A DNA stretch of 64,000 nucleotides from Ruminococcus flavefaciens (GTDB lineage: Bacteria; Bacillota; Clostridia; Oscillospirales; Ruminococcaceae): NCBI GenBank assembly GCA_002371825.1, contig DFHF01000008.1, forward strand, positions 45,473 to 109,472, read 5' to 3'. The number at the start of each line of letters is the position of its first letter. Positions within the stretch are counted from its first letter, which is position 1. The notes below the pieces were generated by a model. That model was given only the letters and a program-made list of their open reading frames with translations. It was not told the DNA's origin and did not search any database. The position numbers and the translations under genes are program-made. Positions 58,507 to 64,000 of this stretch are shown here, in pieces.

Positions 58507-59546
58507 AGAATTATTCTCCCTTCCTCATTAAAGTCATCGAACAGCTCTAAGAATGTGAGTTGTCCGTCACCGTTGTAAAGTTTATATATATCATAGTTCG
58601 CTATGAGAAACTCGTTATAGACAGCTCCGCTGCCTCTGTGAAGTACCATGCTGTGAGGACGTGAAAGCCTCATCTTGTACCATTTGCTCTCACTGTACAG
58701 CTCGTCAATAAACGGACACTCGTTATACGAAAGCAATACATCGCTCTTACATTCCAACAATGTATCATGGAGCTCTATATGCTTTGCATCGCCGAAAAGT
58801 GGCACTCCGTTATATAACGCTTCTGCCATGTAGTACGGCGGATCGCAGTAAACGAAAGTACTTGGATCATCATGGAGCTTTATGAGCTCGATGCAGTCCT
58901 TGTTTTCTACAGTTATTCCCTGCATCATTCTGCTCGCCTCATTTATTAGCCTGACCATACTGTCACGGTTGACTGCCTTACAAGCCCAGCTTGTTCCTGT
59001 TGCGGAATAGCTGCATTTCATAAGGTAGAAGAAAAGTACAGCGTCTATAAGTTCCGGATCGTTCTCACGTTCCTTATACAACCTCCAAGCGTCCAATACT
59101 ATTGACCATGCGTGTTCTTTTTCAGCAAGACTTGCGGCTTTTAGCTGTATTTTTAGGTTAGCGTCGAACAGCTTTTCCCATGTATCGCCCTTGTGGAAAA
59201 CATTGCTGCAAGCGTTGAAGCTGTCTCTTGAATTAATAAAAAAGGTACGCTCAAAGTTCTCATTGAGCGTACCGTCTGAGTTATATGCACCTGTCAGCTT
59301 GTCTATGAGTTCCTCGGATCGTGATTTGAGGATCCTCATAAAGTTTGCAAGGTGCGGATTGTAGTCATTGTATATCTGTAAAGGTGCGTACTTCCCTGAA
59401 AGCGAAACCGAGCCTCCGCCGCCGAAAACATCGAGAAATTTGTTTTTTCTCTCAGGTATTATCCGCTTAATTACAGGAAGGAGAATCGTTTTACCGCCGA
59501 TCCACGGTATCGGAGGTTCGCACCCTGTGGTCAAAATGCCTCGCAT
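58503..59546 (-). CDS. DNA adenine methyltransferase (D12/Dam class)
   Basis: A 347-residue N6-adenine methyltransferase. The SAM-binding motif is FLDVFGGGGSVSLSG near the N-terminus (with IPWIGGKTILLPVI before it), and the catalytic motif is FVYCDPPYYMAEAL (DPPY). Spacing fits the alpha or D12 class. No restriction endonuclease gene is adjacent, so it is a solitary enzyme that protects or marks DNA. AAAGGAG precedes the ATG. It follows the pentapeptide-repeat gene by 18 bases in a minus-strand block. Confidence 0.92.
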   Translation of the reverse strand: MRGILTTGCEPPIPWIGGKTILLPVIKRIIPERKNKFLDVFGGGGSVSLSGKYAPLQIYNDYNPHLANFMRILKSRSEELIDKLTGAYNSDGTLNENFERTFFINSRDSFNACSNVFHKGDTWEKLFDANLKIQLKAASLAEKEHAWSIVLDAWRLYKERENDPELIDAVLFFYLMKCSYSATGTSWACKAVNRDSMVRLINEASRMMQGITVENKDCIELIKLHDDPSTFVYCDPPYYMAEALYNGVPLFGDAKHIELHDTLLECKSDVLLSYNECPFIDELYSESKWYKMRLSRPHSMVLHRGSGAVYNEFLIANYDIYKLYNGDGQLTFLELFDDFNEEGRIIL

Positions 59547-59564
59547 TATACTCCTTTCCGGAGG

Positions 59565-60560
59565 TCAGTTCATAGTTACCTCCATTCCTTCATCCTCGCT
59601 TTCTTCCATATCGTCATCAACTGACGTAATATTGACATATTCTCCGATAATGCAGAGAGCTTTATTATAGTCACCCGATGATGTGATGCGTTCACACATC
59701 TCCTTAGCCTGTTCAGCCATGCCGTTTCTTTTGAGAGTTTTGGATGCTATACCCATGAGGTTAAAAATGTTTGAATCTTCGCCGATAAGCGGACAATCGG
59801 GCTTTTTCTGCTCCTGTGCAGGCTGTTCCTCGATAAAACCGCCGAGCCTGTTTGGTACATAGTCTGAAAGCCAAGTTCCGCCGAACTGCTCATGTGTCTG
59901 GAGTCTCCACATTGCCAGCTTTCCAACATCAAGCTCAACATCATCAAATGGGAACATGATATTTGTGTGGCCCTCGTTCTCAAAAACATAGAGCCTGTCA
60001 AACGGTGATCTCAGGATATCTGAATCGATAAGTGCTGAGTTTATACCGTCAGCCCATTCCTGAAGATCTCCGCCGCAGCCCTGAAGAATAAGTCCTTCCT
60101 TGTTGTTCATCTTACGCAGGTCTTCCGGAGATACTCTTATGATCTCAGCTTCGGGCAACTCATAACAGTTCTGCATACTCATGCCGTCAGTCTCACACTT
60201 ATCGAATGCGATATTTCTCAGTGAACTATGGGTGAAAACAGCAGATTTCAGGTCACACTTATCAAAGGACACATCTCTGAATGCTGCTTCTTCGGCAGTA
60301 AACATAGTACAGTCACAGCCACTGAACTTCACATTATTAAGCTCGGCAAAGCACATTCCGGTATCTGTCAAATCGCAGAGCCTGAACTCACAGTTTCTGA
60401 ACGCAGCACTGTTGAACTGTTTCCCCTTAAATGATAATCTCTCAAAAGAGCAGTTCTCGAAGACGGCGTGTATACCGCCGTCCTCGTCCTCGATGAACTT
60501 ATTATGCAGTATGCAGATGTTATCGAGTTTTTCCTGTGTTACTTTTCTTTTCTCGTCCAT
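59565..60560 (-). CDS. pentapeptide-repeat-like mobile-element protein
   Basis: A 331-residue protein. Residues ~30-125 contain pentapeptide-like repeats (AxF/L xN/D: ENCSFERLSF, AAFRNCEFRLCDLTDTG, VSFDKCDLKSAVFTHSSL), predicting a right-handed beta-helix. A C-terminal region (DCPLIGEDSNIFNLMGIASK and AKEMCERI...ALCIIGEYVNI) is of the sort found in Firmicutes integrative elements. Pentapeptide proteins can mimic DNA, for example to bind gyrase, but no such role is shown here. The ATG follows the Api92-like gene stop by one base, suggesting coupling. Confidence 0.8.
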   Translation of the reverse strand: MDEKRKVTQEKLDNICILHNKFIEDEDGGIHAVFENCSFERLSFKGKQFNSAAFRNCEFRLCDLTDTGMCFAELNNVKFSGCDCTMFTAEEAAFRDVSFDKCDLKSAVFTHSSLRNIAFDKCETDGMSMQNCYELPEAEIIRVSPEDLRKMNNKEGLILQGCGGDLQEWADGINSALIDSDILRSPFDRLYVFENEGHTNIMFPFDDVELDVGKLAMWRLQTHEQFGGTWLSDYVPNRLGGFIEEQPAQEQKKPDCPLIGEDSNIFNLMGIASKTLKRNGMAEQAKEMCERITSSGDYNKALCIIGEYVNITSVDDDMEESEDEGMEVTMN

Positions 60561-60561
60561 A

Positions 60562-61677
60562 TCACACCTCCTGCATTCCCATGCTCAGTTCCTCGGTCTG
60601 GTCTGGGTTGTACTCCCTAAACTCATACAAGGACATATTTTCACCGAGGAAGTTAGGACTGCTGTCCTCGTCAAGCACGATATATCCCTTACTTTTAAGA
60701 TCAATAGGCTCTTTCGTAACGATAGAGCCTGCATGATTTACTGCAACACTTTTCTCTATAGCGAAGAATTCTCCGTCATCGTTATGGCGCAGATGATAGC
60801 AGTACATTCCCTTCGGGATATTTGCATCGGTTATGCGGTCATTTGTGAAGAGAGCCGTATGTCCGGCTACCTCGATGAGTTCATACTCATCATCATACTC
60901 GATGTTGATATATTCAGTCTCAGTGGCATTGAGATAGAGCGAATAGTCTTCCTCAAGGTTCGCATCCATTACTCTTGCCGCAAATTCAAGGCAGTCTTTC
61001 TGGCTCTCGGGGAAGTATTCTTCTATGCGTTTGCCGTCGTAATAGACGTAGCGTCCGCAGTTATTACCTATATCCTCATCAGCCCACTCATGCTCGAACT
61101 TTATATCCGGGTACATCTCAGACAGCTTCTGCATTATAGGGTGGGGAGCTGCCCATGCAGTAAGGAATTTCAGCTTACCGTCTTCCATTTCGACTCCGTT
61201 GTCGTATCCGTAGGCATTCCATTTGGTACCCCAGTTTCCGACAGCCCAATCGTACCATGTTGATGCACCGTATTTTACGAGATTTGAGATGTATTTTGCT
61301 CCTTCATCAACAAGATACCTCACGCTTTCACGATACTTGTTCTCAGCTAAATTTATAGCCTCATTCTCGGGCATGAGAATATCTATTTTCTGCGATAAGA
61401 CAGGCAGCTTCTTGAGCATTTCACGGAATTCGGCAACATCCATCTTCTGAATACCTTCATATTCTTCGTTTATGGGATTTATTGCGGAAATGCACACCGC
61501 AATAGCACTGTCCTCGATGGAGCCGCTTGTCATATGCAGGGATTCGGGCATAGGCAGTATCTTATTAAAATCCACGGATCCTAAGCCAACCTCATCGTTC
61601 TTGATCTGTTCAAGCATAGCTTTTATACGGCTCTCATCACCTGACAGGGTGATTACACTTGTAACATGATTAGGCAT
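60562..61677 (-). CDS. Api92/YubB-like and LPD28-like mobile-element protein
   Basis: A 371-residue protein. The N-terminal part (MPNHVTSVITLSGDESRIK, FNKILPMPESL, YDWAVGNWGTKWNAYG) is the ferredoxin-like YubB/Api92 domain found in phages and plasmids. The C-terminal part (YELIEVAGHTALFTNDRI, YCYHLRHNDDGEFFAIE, MSLYEF) resembles the LPD28 domain of large polyvalent proteins on conjugative elements. GGAGGTG precedes the ATG at 61677, which overlaps the antirepressor stop by eight bases. Function is not known; LPD domains are linked with anti-defence protein cargo, which is inference. Confidence 0.8.
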   Translation of the reverse strand: MPNHVTSVITLSGDESRIKAMLEQIKNDEVGLGSVDFNKILPMPESLHMTSGSIEDSAIAVCISAINPINEEYEGIQKMDVAEFREMLKKLPVLSQKIDILMPENEAINLAENKYRESVRYLVDEGAKYISNLVKYGASTWYDWAVGNWGTKWNAYGYDNGVEMEDGKLKFLTAWAAPHPIMQKLSEMYPDIKFEHEWADEDIGNNCGRYVYYDGKRIEEYFPESQKDCLEFAARVMDANLEEDYSLYLNATETEYINIEYDDEYELIEVAGHTALFTNDRITDANIPKGMYCYHLRHNDDGEFFAIEKSVAVNHAGSIVTKEPIDLKSKGYIVLDEDSSPNFLGENMSLYEFREYNPDQTEELSMGMQEV

Positions 61678-62437
61678 TAATAACACCTCCATACTCTCTC
61701 ATCAGCCTTGAAAGGATGTACTGCTGACCCTTGCCTGTAACAAAGGTCTGCTGATACGTCCTTTTCTGACCATTGGTCTCGTATACCGACTCCTTCACAC
61801 GGAAGTATCCGTTTTCAATGTACTCCTGGTACGGAATATTGCCGCCCATAAGGATACCACGGGACCTCATCCATGCAAATAGCCTGTTGCGTCCGATGCG
61901 GATACCGTGATCAGCACAGAGCTTTGCCATACGATTTACATCGATTACATTAGTGCTGTCACCAACATGATCTGCAAACTTCACCTTCGGCTCGTCCTTA
62001 CGGATACGCTCATTGAGCTGATTGATAACTCTGCACTGTATCCTGAAGAGCTGCTTTATAGGTTCATCTGCAAAGGGGAGATATGTCTCAACGAACACAT
62101 CCTCATTTGCAACATAGCCGCCGGTCTTACGGATAGTCGGGAGCACCTCAGCCGTTACCCAGCGTTTGAACTTCTTGGCATTCGGCATCTTGCTGGAAAG
62201 TACAAGGCTGTAGAAGCCAGATTCATTTATTACTGTCAAATTCTGAGCACCACCAAGGGTGTCACATTTCGTTACTCCCTTGTCATCAGCGTCTACATGA
62301 TCGATAAGTGCCTTTCTTGGATTCGAATAGCCAAGTATTTCAGCTACATCTTTACCGACAAGCCAAGGCTCGCCGTCAGTGCAGACTGTTCTAACCGAGC
62401 CGAACTCGGGATTGTTAAAAATCATCATTTCATTCAT
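61670..62437 (-). CDS. BRO/antirepressor family protein
   Basis: A 255-residue DNA-binding protein. The N-terminal BRO domain (IFNNPEFGSVRTVCTDGEPW, VGKDVAEILGYSNPRKALIDH, FYSLVLSSKMPNAKKFKRWV, EVLPTIRKTGGY) is the Bro-N fold, and the C-terminal half (DVNRMAKLCADHGIRIGRNR, FAWMRSRGILM) is the KilAC/ANT type domain. Phage antirepressors of this sort inactivate repressors or regulate element genes. The ATG at 62437 has GGAGG nine bases upstream and overlaps the methyltransferase stop by eight bases; ATG 62443 is too close to the site. Confidence 0.88.
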   Translation of the reverse strand: MNEMMIFNNPEFGSVRTVCTDGEPWLVGKDVAEILGYSNPRKALIDHVDADDKGVTKCDTLGGAQNLTVINESGFYSLVLSSKMPNAKKFKRWVTAEVLPTIRKTGGYVANEDVFVETYLPFADEPIKQLFRIQCRVINQLNERIRKDEPKVKFADHVGDSTNVIDVNRMAKLCADHGIRIGRNRLFAWMRSRGILMGGNIPYQEYIENGYFRVKESVYETNGQKRTYQQTFVTGKGQQYILSRLMREYGGVINA

Positions 62438-63707
62438 TCTCATATTCCTCCATATCAATTTCCTTTATGAATCTCGCCAGCGCTTCTATGACGTTGACTG
62501 TCACAGCGTTTCCGGCTTGCTTGTATAGCTGTGCATTTGACATTCCTGTCGCTTTGACCTTATTGAACTGCTCATCGGTAAATCCCTGCAATCGCCAGCA
62601 TTCAAGGGGTATCAGCTTTCGTATCAGTCCGTTATACATAACGCCGTTCCGGTCTGTTACTGTAATAGTAAACATCGGCTCGTCCGGATTCTTGAACCTT
62701 CTCCCTTGCTGCCGTACCTTCTCTTTGGCAGGAGTAAGCACGGGAATCGGCTTGTCCATGAAGAGAGCAGCCGATTTTTCGCCTTTATGATGCCTAATTC
62801 CGTTATCCTGCCTAGCAGTTATACACCTTGCAAGGTCGGTGATCTGAGGCTCGGGATTCATATCGATACATTTTACTGAATAGAAGCCCTGTGTTGCCGA
62901 CGGAGTTACCGTATGGGCTATGTCATGTCCGACACGTCCTCTGCGGCTGTTCATGTCCGCATATGCAAGGTCGATACTATCTCCGGGGACAGCTATCTGA
63001 TATCCTGACTTTGTAAGGGACTTTATCGGAAGACCAAGTATCTCGTACAGCCCAGACTTACCGCCGAAACCGCCTGCAGTTCCGGTCAGCGTTATGCTCA
63101 GTCCTTCGGGAGAGTAGACTCTGCATCCTTCTTTTCCCGGTATGCGCTGGATAAGAGTTTTTGGATTTGCGTCTGTGAAAGACAGTATTCTTCCGGCACA
63201 CTCGGCTCTAAGAAATCCGACAATGAACACTCTTTTTCTGGCTTGGGCGACTCCGAAATTCGCGCTGTTAAGACATTGCCATGCGACATCGTACCCCAAT
63301 TCATCCAACGTACTGAGGATTGTCGCAAATGTCCTGCCTTCGTCATGCGATAACAGTCCGGGTACGTTTTCAAGCAGCAGATAGCGAGGTCTCTTAACGG
63401 CAGCGATCCGAGCAATTTCAAAGAACATGGTTCCTCGGGCGTCTTCAAAGCCTCGCCGTTTTCCGGCAATCGAGAATGATTGGCATGGAAAACCTCCGCA
63501 AATAAGGTCGATATCCGGCAAGTCTTCGGGGATGATTTTTCTTGCGTCATCGAAATATTCCTCCTTTGATGTGTCGTAAAGTGCTTCATACGCCTGTTTT
63601 GCGAATTTGTCTATCTCGCAGTAACCGACACACTCAAAGCCGCCGACTCGTTCAAGGCCTGAGCGGAAACCGCCGATACCTGCGAACATATCTAAATATC
63701 GTATCAA
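62430..63707 (-). CDS. C5-cytosine DNA methyltransferase
   Basis: A 425-residue enzyme. All core motifs can be read: YLDMFAGIGGFRSGL (SAM site, I), ICGGFPCQSFSIAGKRRG (IV, with the catalytic PC), LLENVPGLL (VI, ENV), NSANFGVAQARKRVFIVG (VIII, QARKR), the target-recognition domain, and LQGF with QAGNAVTVNV (IX, X). The start is TTG 63707, the only initiator that preserves the canonical N-terminus, with GAAGGTG ten bases upstream; this lies inside the 38-codon leader ORF. No restriction gene is adjacent. Together with the adenine enzyme, it gives two solitary methyltransferases in one block. Confidence 0.92.
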   Translation of the reverse strand: MIRYLDMFAGIGGFRSGLERVGGFECVGYCEIDKFAKQAYEALYDTSKEEYFDDARKIIPEDLPDIDLICGGFPCQSFSIAGKRRGFEDARGTMFFEIARIAAVKRPRYLLLENVPGLLSHDEGRTFATILSTLDELGYDVAWQCLNSANFGVAQARKRVFIVGFLRAECAGRILSFTDANPKTLIQRIPGKEGCRVYSPEGLSITLTGTAGGFGGKSGLYEILGLPIKSLTKSGYQIAVPGDSIDLAYADMNSRRGRVGHDIAHTVTPSATQGFYSVKCIDMNPEPQITDLARCITARQDNGIRHHKGEKSAALFMDKPIPVLTPAKEKVRQQGRRFKNPDEPMFTITVTDRNGVMYNGLIRKLIPLECWRLQGFTDEQFNKVKATGMSNAQLYKQAGNAVTVNVIEALARFIKEIDMEEYENE

Positions 63708-63768
63708 AACTAAAATTCACCTTCTTTTTTGTTCCATATTTTCTTTTCAGGTTGTTTTCGTTGTTCAT
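63652..63768 (-). CDS. 38-residue leader ORF overlapping the cytosine methyltransferase start
   Basis: ATG with AAAGGAG at ideal spacing, encoding MNNENNLKRKYGTKKKV, a basic peptide that ends in an Arg-rich tail. The frame differs from that of the methyltransferase and overlaps its first 56 bases. The strong site, short length and overlap suggest translational coupling to the weak TTG start. It may alternatively encode a small basic DNA-binding protein. Confidence 0.5.
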   Translation of the reverse strand: MNNENNLKRKYGTKKKVNFSFDTIFRYVRRYRRFPLRP

Positions 63769-63785
63769 TTGACTCACTCCTTTCG

Positions 63786-63825
63786 TAAAAAAATTACAGC
63801 CGCCTGCATTTTTGCAGACAGCTGT
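63786..63825 (-). terminator. terminator/attenuator-like hairpin before the methyltransferase operon
   Basis: Minus-strand ACAGC-tgt-CTGCA-aaaa-TGCAG-gcg-GCTGT followed by AATTTTTTT, ending ~10 bases before the leader ORF's AAAGGAG. No promoter fits between it and the leader. Confidence 0.55.
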
Positions 63826-63833
63826 ATGTAACG

Positions 63834-63885
63834 AAAAAAGGCCACCGGTAGTTGTCCTGTTACGGACTCACCACCGATGGCCTTT
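63834..63885 (-). terminator. terminator after the HhH-tail gene
   Basis: Minus-strand AAAGGCCATCGGT...ACCGGTGGCCTTTTTT, a long stem with an inner GTCC/GGAC pairing and a T-run. Confidence 0.75.
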
Positions 63886-63918
63886 AATTATATATATATA
63901 TAATAGTATTCAGTTGTA

Positions 63919-64000
63919 TTACTCGGCAGGAGAGATGAAGCTCTCTATTACTGCCATTATTTCATCAAGACGTTTTTCGCCGATACCGTTGATCTTGCTG
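63919..64000 (-). CDS. 3' end of a gene with helix-hairpin-helix-like tail
   Basis: The last ~26 codons of a gene entering from the right edge, ending KINGIGEKRLDEIMAVIE-SFISPAE. The INGIGEKRLDEIM part matches a helix-hairpin-helix DNA-contact motif. The family cannot be told from this much. It sits upstream of two tandem terminator-like hairpins. Confidence 0.6.
   Translation of the reverse strand, partial: SKINGIGEKRLDEIMAVIESFISPAE

Noticed and set aside
60181..61263. 360-codon plus-strand frame across two mobile-block genes
   Set aside because: Antisense to the pentapeptide-repeat and Api92/LPD28-like genes; no ribosome-binding site and hydrophobic low-quality translation typical of antisense.

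Overview
The window looks like a chromosomal segment of a cellulosome-making Ruminococcus (close to the R. flavefaciens group), a Gram-positive anaerobe of the Oscillospiraceae. Four secreted proteins carry dockerin modules of the Ruminococcus kind (QKWLLGVP and DSFDLVLMRELL-like halves). Shine-Dalgarno sites are strong (AGGAGG), promoters have TTGACA/TATAAT boxes, and Firmicutes housekeeping genes surround the secreted enzymes. I see no rRNA, tRNA or CRISPR array.

Layout. 0-9 kb: the 5' part of gdhA, small orphan genes, a DUF1292 gene, a Big2-repeat dockerin protein, a small alarmone synthetase, thiD, a MITE-like inverted repeat, ilvE, a TatD-linked radical SAM gene, a SecD-like lipoprotein and alr. 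9-17 kb: a SLOG protein, an LCP-like protein, tatD, two facing PP2C phosphatases, a PHP phosphatase, an Lrp regulator with an aminotransferase, and ispE. 17-29 kb: a large dockerin metalloprotease resembling Svx/AvrXca, a sugar-kinase-like gene, GNAT, the UPF0210/ACT pair, a D,D-carboxypeptidase, and a 1262-residue dockerin protein with eleven SH3 modules and a C39-like peptidase. 29-38 kb: an ABC-2 exporter facing a two-component system, then a zinc-ribbon/VWA/C-type-lectin membrane protein with a GH3 enzyme. 38-52 kb: the DAHP synthase gene and aroC split by an AT-rich orphan, a pyridoxal kinase gene, a lipase-like protein, an M4 metalloprotease, a dockerin pectate lyase, and a MutS-like ATPase with an AraC regulator.

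52-64 kb is the accessory end. A SWIM zinc-finger gene is broken by an in-frame TGA and an IS3 transposase remains as a fragment. Next comes a nitrogenase-like NifD/NifK pair downstream of a nitrate/sulfonate/taurine-type ABC permease and a truncated ATPase. The ATPase is cut at about 58.39 kb by a tightly overlapping minus-strand block of mobile-element type. That block holds an adenine methyltransferase, a pentapeptide-repeat protein, an Api92/LPD28-like protein, a BRO antirepressor and a cytosine methyltransferase, with tandem terminator-like hairpins and a 38-codon leader ORF in front.

The strongest candidates for undescribed biology are: (i) the nitrogenase-like NifDK pair linked to a sulfonate-type importer and interrupted by the mobile block; (ii) a double-hairpin element at the predicted 5' end of two unrelated transcripts; (iii) the AT-rich orphan between the aromatic pathway genes; and (iv) the unusual modular secreted proteins.
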